Assembly: GCA_964510065.1 (NCBI GenBank)
Contig: CAZEAC010000040.1
Span: 1-38,345 of the forward strand
Reading direction: 5' to 3'
Length of the DNA stretch: 38,345 nt
DNA from: CAZEAC01 sp964510065
GTDB lineage: Bacteria > Bdellovibrionota_C > UBA2361 > CAIXSY01
Position 1 is the stretch's first letter. The number at the start of each line of letters is the position of its first letter. The notes beneath the pieces were generated by a model, which was not told the origin of the DNA, did no database searches, and saw nothing but the letters and a program-made list of their open reading frames with translations. Positions 7,329 to 15,837 of this stretch are shown here, piece after piece. The position numbers were made by a program, and so were the translations under genes.

Positions 7329-8623
7329 CGGCTGAGTTTGTTTCGAAGAAAACGAAGGCTATTTTGAAATGACGAACCAATTGCCTCGGCAACTGAGTGC
7401 CATCGCTCGGTGCCGATTCTCCATAAGGTATACGCGGCGATTCCCGCAACGACTAGATTGGGAAGCCAAAGACTCACTGCGATAAATGCTGGCCGTGTCT
7501 CGCTTATCGTAAAACAGATCGATAGTATTCCGTAATAGATCACGAAAATACCCGCACCAAGTGCGATAGAAAGACCGATTCCGTAAGTCTTTTGTGTGCG
7601 TGGTGGTACAATGCCCAGTGGCAAAGCTACGAGCGCAAGAAGCAATGCCGCAAATGGCATGGAAAAGCGCCGGCCCAATTCAATTTTTAATTTGGAGAGC
7701 CGCTTTCTCCATGACTTGAATTCGGCTTTCGCCTCAGTCTTTTTAAGCTCGGCATGAGCTGTCATCGATGCTGGAAGTGGCGGGCCGATAAACGCAGACA
7801 GCTCTACTTCGAGCGGCCTCGCGGCATTTGTCGCATCGATTCCAGATCGGAGATCCGCAGTATCCTGCTCATCGGGCGGGGTCTCTTTTTTGTCGCTCTG
7901 AACATCGATCAGCTCGTCGGCCTGAAATACAAGCGCGTTTGAGATGAAGTGAGTCAGGGTATAACGCTGTCCGGCCTGCTCGTGAATTTCACCATCACTT
8001 AAGTGAAATGAAATGGTTTGTGCTACCGAGTCTGACGATATCAGCCCGCGACGGGCGACAATGACTTTGCGCACTTCGTTATCACGGCGGTCTTCAATCA
8101 GTATGTTCTGCAGCGCACCGGTACTGTAATTAATCTTCTCGGCGTAGAGCGTGACCTGGCCCAAGGCGTTAAAGACACCCTCACTAAGCCCCGAGGTGCT
8201 CTTTGAGCGAGCTATCTCAAAAAGCACTTGTGAAAGTTTTCGATAACCCCACGGCTTTAGAGCGTGCGAGACTACAAAGCAGCAGGCAGTTGCAAGGGCT
8301 CCGAAGATAAGCACGGGCCGAATTAAATTGATAAGGCTTATTCCGCTTGCGCGAGTTACGATAAGCTCGGAATCGCCGGAAAGCCGCGCAAACGCCATCA
8401 TCACCCCCAATAGAGCCGCCATGGGAATTGCAAATTCAAGAAATGTTGGAATGATTGCTAAAAAGACCTGAGCAATCTGGGAGAACTGAACGCCCTTATT
8501 TACAATGAGATTCGCGAAGCGAATCATCTTTATGGTGAGAAGTATGCTGGTGAAGCCAAGCAGGCTTAGCACGAAATACATCACACATTCCCGGAAGATA
8601 TAGCGGGTAAGGATCTTCACCAT
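7325..8623 (-). CDS. lptF: LPS export ABC transporter permease LptF
   Basis: A 432-residue permease of the same family as LptG. MVKILTRYIFRECVMYFVLSLLGF starts the first membrane segment, so I use ATG 8623 rather than an in-frame start 11 codons upstream. GDSELIVTRASGISL is the coupling loop. The periplasmic domain is longer than in LptG and includes a lysine-rich, low-complexity stretch (about residues 235-300) before the last three membrane segments. It forms the LptB2FG complex with the overlapping downstream gene and the ATPase LptB, which is not in this window. The gene before it on this strand is rpsU, with a 161-base gap holding 12-bp repeats. Confidence 0.9.
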   Translation of the reverse strand: MVKILTRYIFRECVMYFVLSLLGFTSILLTIKMIRFANLIVNKGVQFSQIAQVFLAIIPTFLEFAIPMAALLGVMMAFARLSGDSELIVTRASGISLINLIRPVLIFGALATACCFVVSHALKPWGYRKLSQVLFEIARSKSTSGLSEGVFNALGQVTLYAEKINYSTGALQNILIEDRRDNEVRKVIVARRGLISSDSVAQTISFHLSDGEIHEQAGQRYTLTHFISNALVFQADELIDVQSDKKETPPDEQDTADLRSGIDATNAARPLEVELSAFIGPPLPASMTAHAELKKTEAKAEFKSWRKRLSKLKIELGRRFSMPFAALLLALVALPLGIVPPRTQKTYGIGLSIALGAGIFVIYYGILSICFTISETRPAFIAVSLWLPNLVVAGIAAYTLWRIGTERWHSVAEAIGSSFQNSLRFLRNKLSR

Positions 8624-8659
8624 GCAATAATCCCGGCTAGCGTGACGCGCTGTCAAGTG

Positions 8660-8679
8660 GAGGAGGTAGATTCCTCCTC
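8660..8679. terminator. Hairpin between rpsU and lptF
   Basis: GAGGAGG (8660-8666) pairs perfectly with CCTCCTC (8673-8679) around a 6-base loop. There is no T-run on either strand, so it may slow RNA decay or attenuate rather than terminate. Confidence 0.3.
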
Positions 8680-8693
8680 ATGTGATGCTACGA

Positions 8694-8750
8694 AATGTAA
8701 GCCAATGTAAAAGCCAATGCAAAAGCCAATGCAAAAGCCACTGTAAAGGG
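8694..8750. repeat. 12-bp tandem repeat (AATGCAAAAGCC, about 4 copies)
   Basis: Units at 8704-8715, 8716-8727 and 8728-8739 are nearly identical. A shortened unit lies before (8694-8703) and a diverged one after (8740-8750). The array sits just after the rpsU stop and reads in one frame as a Cys-Lys repeat that I regard as non-coding. Confidence 0.85.
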
Positions 8751-8784
8751 TGCTCAATAAAAAGCACGCTAAGGAAACAACAGG

Positions 8785-9174
8785 CTAAGAAAACAGCAGA
8801 GGACTCTTCTTCTGGCGAGCTTCTTCTTTTCGGGCTTTCTTGTGCGACTCTTTCTCCTTTCGCTTTCGGCGTTCGGACGGTTTCTCGTAGTAGCGTCTCG
8901 ATTTGAGTTCTTTGAAGAGGCCTTCCTTGATTAGTTTGCGTTTAAGTACCCGCATTGCCTTTTCGATATTGTGCTCGACATGGACCTCCATTGCGCCGGC
9001 TTTAGGCTTGTCATAGCCGCCCCCGTACTCGCGCCTATTTCCATAGCTGCCACCTGAGCCACCCTGATAGCCACCACCTTGAGAACCAGAACCCTGAGAA
9101 TTATTGTAATTGCCGGCGCTTCCAGCTGCCTGGCTTTCGGTTGAATCGTTTTTCTTTCCGTCGCTTGCTGTCAC
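8785..9174 (-). CDS. rpsU: 30S ribosomal protein S21 with glycine-rich N-terminal extension
   Basis: Residues 62-120 are a typical S21: MEVHVEHNIEKAMRVLKRKL, then LKSRRYYEKPSERRKRK and a basic tail. The preceding 61 residues are a Gly, Ser, Asn and Gln-rich low-complexity segment (for example SQGGGYQGGSGGSYGNRREY) not found in ordinary S21 of about 60-70 residues. The upstream GTG at 9174 has AAGGAG at 9188-9193 (12 bases away). The internal ATG at 8991 has no ribosome site, which favours the long form. S21 sits near the 3' end of 16S rRNA and takes part in initiation. Translation from 8991 alone would give a normal S21. Confidence 0.85.
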   Translation of the reverse strand: MTASDGKKNDSTESQAAGSAGNYNNSQGSGSQGGGYQGGSGGSYGNRREYGGGYDKPKAGAMEVHVEHNIEKAMRVLKRKLIKEGLFKELKSRRYYEKPSERRKRKEKESHKKARKEEARQKKSPLLFS

Positions 9175-9318
9175 TTGTAGTCGCTACTCCTTCTAACTAG
9201 TTGAATAAAATAAGTTAATTCATACTGGGACAATTGTCCCGGCGCATTAGTGCGAGGCTAAATACCACTAATCAATAAGAAAAGCAAAGCTGTTGGGTCA
9301 TGCTTCCTGAGAGTTGGG

Positions 9319-10212
9319 TTAGGCATGTTGCAAGGTAAAGATAGTGACTTCTGGCGGGCAGTTAATTCTAATCGGAATTTCTACGGTGCCTATTCCACGG
9401 GACGTAAAGCATTTTTTCTGTCCATTCTGGAAAACTCCTTCGCCGAGCCTGCTGTCCATAATGTTGTAGGAAAGTGCGCCTAGCAGTGGCAACTTAACCT
9501 GTCCTGCATGAGTATGGCCGGCGAGCCCAAGATCGAACTCGAATTCTGGACTGTCGAGTACTGAACTAAAGCTGTCGGGATTGTGCGCGAGCAAGATTCT
9601 TGTCTCATGGGGCGCTTTGCTTGGATTTATGAGATATCGGGGAATTCCAGTCCAAAGCTCATCGAGACCGTACACATGCAGAGTATGCCCGCCCCGTTTA
9701 ACGAGAAACGATTGATTTACCAGCATTTTTACGCCGTGCCGAGGAAGTAGTTTCCTGCTGGCATGTGGAGCTAGCCAAAGGTCGTGATTGCCATAGACTC
9801 CAACAATTCCATCGGGTGGCGCAACCTTGGAGAGCATGGCGCCAAGATTTTCGAAAATTGGCACCGGCGCATTGAACTCATCTAGCCCGGCGAATCTCTT
9901 ATTCAGTATCGATCCACTTGCCGCAGTCTTAATTGGGTCGGGGAGACCAATGTAATCGCCGCCAAGAAGAAGGAGATCCACCCGCTCCTGGGAAACAAGC
10001 TGTATCGCCTGTTCAAGAAGCTCCTGAGGCAGCCAAACACCGTGATGAATGTCAGTAACAAAGGCTATTTTGTATCCTTCGAATTCTGCGCCAAGCCCAT
10101 TTATTTTGATTTCAAGGGAGCTACGTTGAACGCTCGATTGCGAGCCCATCGCGGCACCCGGAAGGAGCGAAAGCGGCAAGGCGCTTTTTAAAAACTGGCG
10201 GCGGCTGAGCAT
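9319..10212 (-). CDS. Tat-exported calcineurin-like metallophosphoesterase
   Basis: A 297-residue protein starting at ATG 10212 so that MLSRRQFLKSALPLSLLPGAA forms a twin-arginine signal peptide. A 39-codon upstream extension would bury it. The metal-binding motifs of the calcineurin-like family follow in order: TDIHHG (D54, H56), GGDY (D86), GNHD (141-144), LAHNPD (H210) and AGHTHAGQ (231-238). All ligands look intact, so it should be an active binuclear metal hydrolase outside the cytoplasm. Related exported proteins (YkuE type) act on lipids or nucleotides; the substrate here is unknown. It is transcribed alone, divergently from the gene at 10373. Confidence 0.88.
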   Translation of the reverse strand: MLSRRQFLKSALPLSLLPGAAMGSQSSVQRSSLEIKINGLGAEFEGYKIAFVTDIHHGVWLPQELLEQAIQLVSQERVDLLLLGGDYIGLPDPIKTAASGSILNKRFAGLDEFNAPVPIFENLGAMLSKVAPPDGIVGVYGNHDLWLAPHASRKLLPRHGVKMLVNQSFLVKRGGHTLHVYGLDELWTGIPRYLINPSKAPHETRILLAHNPDSFSSVLDSPEFEFDLGLAGHTHAGQVKLPLLGALSYNIMDSRLGEGVFQNGQKKCFTSRGIGTVEIPIRINCPPEVTIFTLQHA

Positions 10213-10372
10213 AACGTTTAACTCATTGAAATTAATGGAGGTACTCGCGAAGGGCAAGTCCCTAGAGAGGGTTATTACGCGATCTGAAGAAAGCTGTACC
10301 TTAACGCCTATCCCTGGCATCTCAAACAATGAGAAGGAATCTCGTTTAAAGTGGTTAACGGAGTCTTAAGTC

Positions 10373-10759
10373 ATGGAAGAGAGCAGGGCCTTAAAAAAGT
10401 TACAGGAAGCCGCCGATCTAATCGGCATGATTGAAGATCTGACCAGTACCACTGGAATCGAGAAGATCTCTCCAGCCTCATGGGCGGGCCTCAAGATTAC
10501 CCTTCGAAATGTGAGAGAGTCGCTCGTGCAGAGTCACGACGTGCTCGCAAATGATCTTGTACACCGCGCCCGTGGCAGTGCAATTACCCGGGGCGTTGAA
10601 TCACGGCCCGAGCCTTCCATTTTAAGTGGCAGTGCAAAGCCAGCTGATTCGGCAGCGATTCCCTCGCTTACTGAGGCACAGAAGCAGAGCTTAATTACCA
10701 GAAAAGATCTACGAACTTCGCTCGAAAAATTTGTTGGGCAGGGAACCGGGAATACCTAA
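10373..10759 (+). CDS. Small hypothetical protein
   Basis: A 128-residue protein with no recognised family. It starts at ATG 10373 without a clear ribosome site. The first 65 residues are helical and amphipathic (ALKKLQEAADLIGMIEDL near the start, then LKITLRNVRESLVQSHDVLA). The middle is a Ser/Pro/Ala linker, and a short basic helix follows (TRKDLRTSLEKFVG). No signal or membrane segment is present. It is transcribed divergently from the phosphoesterase gene and convergently with the HEAT-repeat gene, so it is probably monocistronic. Confidence 0.55.
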   Translation: MEESRALKKLQEAADLIGMIEDLTSTTGIEKISPASWAGLKITLRNVRESLVQSHDVLANDLVHRARGSAITRGVESRPEPSILSGSAKPADSAAIPSLTEAQKQSLITRKDLRTSLEKFVGQGTGNT

Positions 10760-10813
10760 ATGTTCACTTCTTCTCTACGCGAGCTGCTGAGAGATTGCGG
10801 GCAGATCCAAAAT

Positions 10814-12487
10814 CTAATCTTCAACAGCTGATCGCGCCTCAAGAATGATGGCTCTTCGCATACTATCAAGAATAGAAAAACTTAAGTCGGGTAGCTTATA
10901 AGCGGCAATCTTTCGTAGTTCGGGCTCAGCGCTCTGTGCCGATACGCCGAGCCGCTTTAGCGCTGACACTGCCTGTGAAGTAACTGAAAGTGTAGCTTGG
11001 TCTGGAGCTTCAATGTTAAGCACGTTGACCAGAAGGGGCACGACTTCTGGTGACGCGGTGTTTCCAGCACTAAAGGCCGCACATGAGCGGAGTGCAAGAT
11101 CAGGACTCTCTATATCTACCTTGAGAACTGTAACCATTCGCTTTACAAGTGCGGGCAACGTTGCAAGGCCCGAAAATTGCCCGAGACTATCGTGGAGTTT
11201 GCAGCGAAGTAGCTCTGTGAAGGCGCGCCCCATATCGATCGCTTCTGTTCGATTCTCTAATAATTCAATAAAGACGTCGGCGGTAAGAGGATTGTCGGGA
11301 TCAATTATTGCGAGGGTTTCGATAAGTGAAGCAAGCATACTACTAGAGGCAGTTCCAACTGGAGGCAGCTTCGAATGACTGCGCAGCGTCTCGATGAGAA
11401 AGGGAGATGCGCTTCGCGCCTTAGCTCCAAAAGTTCCTAGTGCCTTGGCTATCGCCTCAGTATCATAATATAAGGCAATTGAGTGCAGTGCCTTTGGAAG
11501 TGCAGCCGTCAGTTCCGCAATTGCTTCGACGTCTACGCCATCAAGCTTTTCAAGCAGCGGCGAAGCCTCTCGCAGTCGGTACACAATCATAGCGTTGATC
11601 AGTGCTCGTACGGTGTCTGGAGATGAGCCCGGTCCTATTCCCTGCAAGGTTCGGAGAGCTGCCTTGGCATATATGTCGCTTTTATGGTTTGTAAGTATGG
11701 TGGCGAGTACCTTTCGGGCCTTGAGGAGCTGCGCATCGTTAAGCTCCCTCGCTCGTTCAATAGCTAAAAAGGCGGCAGCCCTTTGCGGAAGCGCGTACGC
11801 CGTTAGATTGGAGAGAATCTTGATCTGTTCATTGAACGGCTTCGCGAGGTAGTCCTCTGATATTTTTGCGAGCGCAATAAAAGCATCGTCTTCCGATAAG
11901 GAGGCGCCTGGTTTAAGTAGTAGTAAAAGGGCAGGAATTGAAGCGGCCGCTTTTTTCCCCATCGCGCCAAGAACTTGGCAGGCTTCGCTATGAACACCGC
12001 TACCGGTTTTAGATGTGCCGTCTTTCAGAGCTACTATCAATGCCGCGATTACCGTTTCACTTGAGCCTTCAATATGAGGAAGCATAGTAATGGCGACACT
12101 ACGCCAATAAGACGAGGCGTGCGGGTCCCGAACAAGCGCGAGCAGAGTGGGAGTAAGAACTTTGGCCTTAGGACCAAAACGTACTCCTATTTGTCGCAGG
12201 GCAACGCCGAGGAGCCCCTGTTCATCTAAATCCTCCTTAATTAATGTACCTGAGTTGAGCCTGCTTATGAGCGGAAGAAACAAATTGGCAAGCTCTTCCG
12301 GGGTGAGGTTCTGTCCTTGTGTGCCGTTTATCCAACCCATTATTATGTTTTTTCGAGCTTCTTGCGACCCGCTCTGAATAGCGCTGGCGAATTCTGTGAA
12401 TTCCTCAGACTGAAGTGGAGGTTCTGCCAGCAGCGTCTGTGAAAGGAGGGCGATGGGCACAATCAATTCTAGAATTCGGCGTTTCAT
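10814..12487 (-). CDS. Secreted HEAT-repeat protein
   Basis: A 557-residue protein. ATG 12487 gives MKRRILELIVPIALLSQTLLAE, a signal peptide. The frame extends upstream, but that part runs into the tRNA-Gly gene and is excluded. The mature part consists of paired helices of 35-45 residues with alanine and leucine spacing, as in HEAT or Armadillo repeats (for example SEACQVLGAMGKKAAASIPALLLLL, and SAGNTASPEVVPLLVNVLN near the C-terminus). Such solenoids usually serve as protein-binding scaffolds. No catalytic motif is visible. The partner is unknown. No Shine-Dalgarno is evident before the ATG. Confidence 0.8.
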   Translation of the reverse strand: MKRRILELIVPIALLSQTLLAEPPLQSEEFTEFASAIQSGSQEARKNIIMGWINGTQGQNLTPEELANLFLPLISRLNSGTLIKEDLDEQGLLGVALRQIGVRFGPKAKVLTPTLLALVRDPHASSYWRSVAITMLPHIEGSSETVIAALIVALKDGTSKTGSGVHSEACQVLGAMGKKAAASIPALLLLLKPGASLSEDDAFIALAKISEDYLAKPFNEQIKILSNLTAYALPQRAAAFLAIERARELNDAQLLKARKVLATILTNHKSDIYAKAALRTLQGIGPGSSPDTVRALINAMIVYRLREASPLLEKLDGVDVEAIAELTAALPKALHSIALYYDTEAIAKALGTFGAKARSASPFLIETLRSHSKLPPVGTASSSMLASLIETLAIIDPDNPLTADVFIELLENRTEAIDMGRAFTELLRCKLHDSLGQFSGLATLPALVKRMVTVLKVDIESPDLALRSCAAFSAGNTASPEVVPLLVNVLNIEAPDQATLSVTSQAVSALKRLGVSAQSAEPELRKIAAYKLPDLSFSILDSMRRAIILEARSAVED

Positions 12488-12584
12488 AAAAAATAGTAAC
12501 GAAAGTCTTTCAGCAGAGGCCAGCGGCTGCAAGGAGAAGACAAGCGTCCGAAAAACTTCACTTTTAGCGGTAATAAGTTTGAAA

Positions 12585-12656
12585 GCGGGTGACGGGGCTC
12601 GAACCCGCGACATCTTGCTTGGGAAGCAAGCACTCTACCAACTGAGTTACACCCGC
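12585..12656 (-). tRNA. tRNA-Gly (anticodon CCC)
   Basis: The minus strand folds as a complete 72-base cloverleaf: acceptor stem GCGGGTG/CACCCGC, D arm ACTC-AGTTGGTA-GAGT, anticodon stem CTTGC/GCAAG with loop TTCCCAA (anticodon CCC, reads GGG), and T arm with TTCGAGC loop. The 3' CCA is not encoded. It is separated from a second tRNA-Gly by 148 bases of palindrome and tandem repeats. Confidence 0.95.
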
Positions 12657-12677
12657 CTAAGCTCATTCGGAGACCGA

Positions 12678-12695
12678 GCTGGCTAGCTAGCCAGC
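12678..12695. repeat. 18-bp perfect palindrome
   Basis: GCTGGCTAGCTAGCCAGC is identical to its reverse complement. It lies between the two tRNA-Gly genes, directly before the 32-bp tandem repeats, whose first unit starts inside its last three bases. It could be an operator, a processing hairpin or a cruciform. Confidence 0.9.
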
Positions 12696-12788
12696 GATCT
12701 TCGCCGTTAGGTGAAGATGCCGAAAGCGATCTTCGCCGTTAGGTGAAGATGCCGAAAGCGATCTTCGCCGTTAGGTGAAGATGCCGAA
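12693..12788. repeat. Three exact tandem 32-bp repeats, each a hairpin
   Basis: Units at 12693-12724, 12725-12756 and 12757-12788 are identical. Each contains ATCTTCGCC-GTTA-GGTGAAGAT, a 9-bp stem with one G-T pair and a 4-base loop when read on the plus strand. On the minus strand, from which the tRNAs are transcribed, that pair becomes an A-C mismatch. There are no variable spacers, so this is not a CRISPR. Confidence 0.95.
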
Positions 12789-12804
12789 AATACGAAATAA
12801 ATAA

Positions 12805-12877
12805 GCGGGCGAAGGGGCTCGAACCCTCGACCTATACCTTGGCAAGGTATCGCTCTAGCCAACTGAGCTACGCCCGC
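12805..12877 (-). tRNA. tRNA-Gly (anticodon GCC)
   Basis: The minus strand folds as a complete 73-base cloverleaf: acceptor GCGGGCG/CGCCCGC, D arm GCTC-AGTTGGCTA-GAGC, anticodon stem ATACC/GGTAT with loop TTGCCAA (anticodon GCC, reads GGC and GGT), and T arm GAGGG-TTCGAGC-CCCTT. No CCA is encoded. Read in the direction of transcription it precedes the tRNA-Gly(CCC), so one precursor could carry both. Confidence 0.96.
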
Positions 12878-12939
12878 GGAACTGGGGAATTATTCGAGAT
12901 AACTGGCAAAATGTCAATTTCCTATAATAAATTAACAAT

Positions 12940-13761
12940 ATGCAGCGATTTCGTGTATCTGCCGATGATTCAGGGCCCCTGGTTGACTACCTCGCCTTGA
13001 AGCTCGAAATATCAAAGAAACGTGCCAAAGCACTCTTGGACGCACGATTGGTCTTCCTCAACGGGAAGCGCACCTGGATGGCGCAAGCAAGGGTCCTTGG
13101 AGGCGACGTTATTGAGGTACACCGGCAAGAGGTTCGCCAGAATCTGGATAGATCTGCCGTCCTTCACGAAGACGAAAATCTTATTGTCTTCAATAAACCC
13201 ACCGGAATACTTAGTAATGGACAGGGCAGTCTAGAGCTCATGTTGCGCGAGTTTATGCATTGTCCGACTCTGCTTGCGGTGCACCGGCTCGATCGCGATA
13301 CTACCGGATGCAATTTGTTCGCAAAGTCTGTGCGAGCCAAAACCGAGATGGAGGGTGTTTTTCGAGGATTAAAGATAGAAAAGATATATCACGCATTAGT
13401 GAGTGGCCGGGTACCCTCAGACCTAATGCAGATAAATAAGCCGATAGATGGTAAGCCAGCTCGCACTTCGTTGCAGGTGCTAAGCTCGAATGATAAGGCG
13501 TCGCACCTAAGAATTTCTTTGGCTACCGGGCGTATGCACCAGATAAGGAAGCACATGCTCGCAATTGGTCACCCGATAATAGGTGATAAGCAGTATCAAA
13601 CCGGTGAATTGACTGAGCAAGTGCTCCGCGCAGTTCCCCGACAGATGCTACACGCACGAAAGGTTGAATTTGTCTCCCCGTTCGATGGGTCGAAAATCGC
13701 TGTACAGGCGAAATTGCCGCAGGATTTTCTTATCTGTTTAAAGATGCTCGCATTGAGCTAA
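12940..13761 (+). CDS. RluA-family pseudouridine synthase
   Basis: A 273-residue enzyme with an N-terminal S4-like RNA-binding region (about 12-60: VDYLALKLEISKKRAKALLDA ending in a GDVIEV strand) and an RluA-type catalytic domain. HRLDRDTTG (115-123) holds the catalytic Asp118 that attacks the target uridine. LIVFNKPTGIL (81-91) and TGRMHQIRKHMLAIGHPIIGD are the other conserved blocks. It converts uridine to pseudouridine in rRNA or tRNA; the site cannot be told from sequence alone. It ends 9 bases before the aldehyde dehydrogenase gene, so the two may be co-transcribed. Confidence 0.92.
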   Translation: MQRFRVSADDSGPLVDYLALKLEISKKRAKALLDARLVFLNGKRTWMAQARVLGGDVIEVHRQEVRQNLDRSAVLHEDENLIVFNKPTGILSNGQGSLELMLREFMHCPTLLAVHRLDRDTTGCNLFAKSVRAKTEMEGVFRGLKIEKIYHALVSGRVPSDLMQINKPIDGKPARTSLQVLSSNDKASHLRISLATGRMHQIRKHMLAIGHPIIGDKQYQTGELTEQVLRAVPRQMLHARKVEFVSPFDGSKIAVQAKLPQDFLICLKMLALS

Positions 13762-13770
13762 CCTCGTCGT

Positions 13771-15327
13771 ATGAGTATACGCAGCACATTTGGTATCGAT
13801 GAAGTCCTCAAGTCCTTTGGCATAGGCCCGAGTAATTATGGCGCGGCGAGCGGCGTCGGCGAGAGATGTCTCCCAACCAAGGGTGAAATTATCACTCCCG
13901 TGTCACCTGTCGATGGGCAGCCGATAGCGCAAGTGTATGGCGCGGAGAAGACGGATCTTGACGCAGTAGTGCAGAAGGCCGAAGCAGCTTTTTTAATCTG
14001 GAGATCCGTTCCTGCGCCGAAGCGTGGCGATATCGTGCGCCAGCTCGGCGACGAATTTCGGAAGCATAAGCAATCCCTTGGAAAGCTTGTATCCTATGAG
14101 ATGGGCAAGAGTTACCAGGAGGGGCTGGGTGAAGTGCAGGAGGTCATTGATATTTGCGATTATGCGGTTGGGCTCTCGAGGCAGCTTTATGGCATGACGA
14201 CGCACTCCGAGCGTTCGAGACATAGACTGTACGAGCAGTATCATCCCCTGGGCGTGGTGGGAATCATTTCTGCATTCAATTTCCCGGTCGCGGTGTGGGC
14301 CTGGAACAGCATGATTGCTTGGGTGTGTGGTGATACCTGTGTATGGAAGCCTTCGGAGAAGACTCCCCTTACTGCGCTCGCAGCGCTCCGAATTTGCGCG
14401 GAAGTATTTAAGAAAAATTCAGTCCCCGATGGAATTTGTAGCGTGGTCATCGGGGGGCGAGGCGTTGGCGAGGCAATCGCCGCGCATCCTGCTATTGCAC
14501 TTGTTTCCGCGACTGGCTCGGTGCGAATGGGTCGAGAGGTTGGAAAAATTGTTGCCGCGCGGCTCGGACGCGTGCTTCTTGAGCTTGGGGGCAATAATGC
14601 AATAATTGTGAGCGAAAGTGCTGATCTTAATCTAATGCTTCGAGGAACGGTTTTTGGTGCGGTTGGCACTGCCGGCCAGCGTTGCACGACTACGAGAAGG
14701 CTGATAGTGCACGAATCGGTATATGATAAGGTGCGCGACGCGCTTGCAAAAGCCTATGCCCAGCTAAGAATTGGTAATCCACTTGATCAAAATAATCATG
14801 TTGGACCGCTCATAGATCGCCAGGCGGTAGAAGCTTACAAGCGCGCTCTCGCGAGTATTAAAAAAGAGGGTGGGAGTTTTCTGGTCGAAGGTGGCGTGCT
14901 CGAGGGGGCGGGCTATGAGTCGGGCTGCTATGTGCGTCCATGTATTGCTGAAGTGAAGGAGAGCTCTGAGATCGCACGCGAGGAAACGTTCGCGCCAATA
15001 CTATATATGTATCGTTACCGCGAACTTGTTCAGGCGATCCAGATTCAAAACAGCGTGCCGCAAGGTCTCTCGTCGTCTATCTTCACCTCAAGTCTCCGAG
15101 AATCGGAGATATTTCTATCCTGTGATGGATCTGATTGTGGAATCGCAAATGTAAATATTGGTACTTCCGGCGCTGAGATAGGCGGAGCATTTGGCGGCGA
15201 GAAGGAAACCGGTGGCGGGCGTGAGTCTGGTTCCGACTCGTGGAAGGCTTATATGCGTCGTCAGACTAATACTATTAATTTTGGCTCTGAGATTCCGCTG
15301 GCGCAGGGGGTTAAATTCGACATTTAG
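13771..15327 (+). CDS. ALDH7-type aldehyde dehydrogenase (aminoadipate-semialdehyde type)
   Basis: A 518-residue NAD-dependent aldehyde dehydrogenase closest in character to the ALDH7 (antiquitin) group: FNFPVAVWAWN (169-179), WKPSEKTPL (192-200), SATGSVRMGREV (246-257), ELGGNNAIIV with the general base Glu271, and GTAGQRCTTTRR with the catalytic Cys305. The C-terminus ETGGGRESGSDSWKAYMRRQT is typical of the family. These enzymes oxidise alpha-aminoadipate semialdehyde in lysine breakdown, or similar aldehydes. No other lysine-degradation gene is nearby, so the substrate is uncertain. The start ATG 13771 follows the rluA-like stop by 9 bases. Confidence 0.93.
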   Translation: MSIRSTFGIDEVLKSFGIGPSNYGAASGVGERCLPTKGEIITPVSPVDGQPIAQVYGAEKTDLDAVVQKAEAAFLIWRSVPAPKRGDIVRQLGDEFRKHKQSLGKLVSYEMGKSYQEGLGEVQEVIDICDYAVGLSRQLYGMTTHSERSRHRLYEQYHPLGVVGIISAFNFPVAVWAWNSMIAWVCGDTCVWKPSEKTPLTALAALRICAEVFKKNSVPDGICSVVIGGRGVGEAIAAHPAIALVSATGSVRMGREVGKIVAARLGRVLLELGGNNAIIVSESADLNLMLRGTVFGAVGTAGQRCTTTRRLIVHESVYDKVRDALAKAYAQLRIGNPLDQNNHVGPLIDRQAVEAYKRALASIKKEGGSFLVEGGVLEGAGYESGCYVRPCIAEVKESSEIAREETFAPILYMYRYRELVQAIQIQNSVPQGLSSSIFTSSLRESEIFLSCDGSDCGIANVNIGTSGAEIGGAFGGEKETGGGRESGSDSWKAYMRRQTNTINFGSEIPLAQGVKFDI

Positions 15328-15369
15328 TACATTGTAACCGAAATAACTTATCTTTAGTCTGGGTCCTCA

Positions 15370-15439
15370 CTCGGTGCACTCTGAGTCTCTGTGGTTTATT
15401 TTTCTTAATAAAAACCACAGAGGCTCAGAGGACACCGAG
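15370..15439. repeat. ACCACAGAG-family palindrome, copy B
   Basis: Arms 15370-15397 and 15412-15439 match as reverse complements with 3 mismatches over 28 bases, around an AT-rich loop. It shares the flank GGTCCTCACTCGGTG with copy D. It lies 43 bases after the aldehyde dehydrogenase stop, in a convergent intergenic region where it could terminate both directions. Confidence 0.88.
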
Positions 15440-15546
15440 GCAGGGAAAAGTGAGAAGTCCAGGCTAGCACAGGCCGGGCCAGCCTTTGATACTTGTGCCG
15501 TTATTTCGTGATAGCGCGCTCACTCAAGAAGAATTGGGAGAGCTCC

Positions 15547-15795
15547 CTAAAGGTTAATTCCCTCTTCGACTAACATAATAGGGATATCGTCGATAATTTG
15601 ATAAAGCCGCTTACCATCTTCGCGAATCAGCCCTGCGCTCAGCTTCTCGGTGAGCTTCTTTCCGTTGACTGTGCTCAAAGAGCCGGCGGCGATCTTCTGA
15701 TTGAGCGATGCGATGAGCGAATCGCTGGCTAAGGCAACAGGAGATTTTGTTTCGGGACAAACAAGAATTTCTAGCAATGCTTTGTCGATTGTCAT
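15547..15795 (-). CDS. Trm112-family protein
   Basis: An 82-residue protein of the Trm112/UPF0434 type: ALLEILVCPETKSPVALA at the N-terminus and LYQIIDDIPIMLVEEGINL at the C-terminus, the two conserved ends of the family. Eukaryotic Trm112 is a methyltransferase activator; bacterial homologues are small, often zinc-binding proteins with unclear roles. Here only one cysteine (C13) remains in the usual CxxC position, so a zinc site is probably absent. The start ATG 15795 is divergent from the small gene at 15838, sharing a short promoter region. Confidence 0.88.
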   Translation of the reverse strand: MTIDKALLEILVCPETKSPVALASDSLIASLNQKIAAGSLSTVNGKKLTEKLSAGLIREDGKRLYQIIDDIPIMLVEEGINL

Positions 15796-15837
15796 AGGGT
15801 GAAACGTAACAGGGATGGTTTAAATTGTAAATTATGT

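Noticed and set aside
8628..8656. TTGACA-like promoter for lptF
   Set aside because: The minus-strand TTGACA (8656-8651) would place the RNA start at or after the lptF ATG, so it is probably chance.
8682..8906. Plus-strand frame with Cys-Lys repeats
   Set aside because: The repeats come from the 12-bp DNA array, and the rest is antisense to rpsU.
12488..12613. N-terminal extension of the HEAT-repeat frame
   Set aside because: It would overlap the tRNA-Gly(CCC) gene and hide a clear signal peptide at ATG 12487.
12693..12788. CRISPR array
   Set aside because: Repeats are directly adjacent, identical and without spacers; no cas gene is present. The same applies to 35587-35706.
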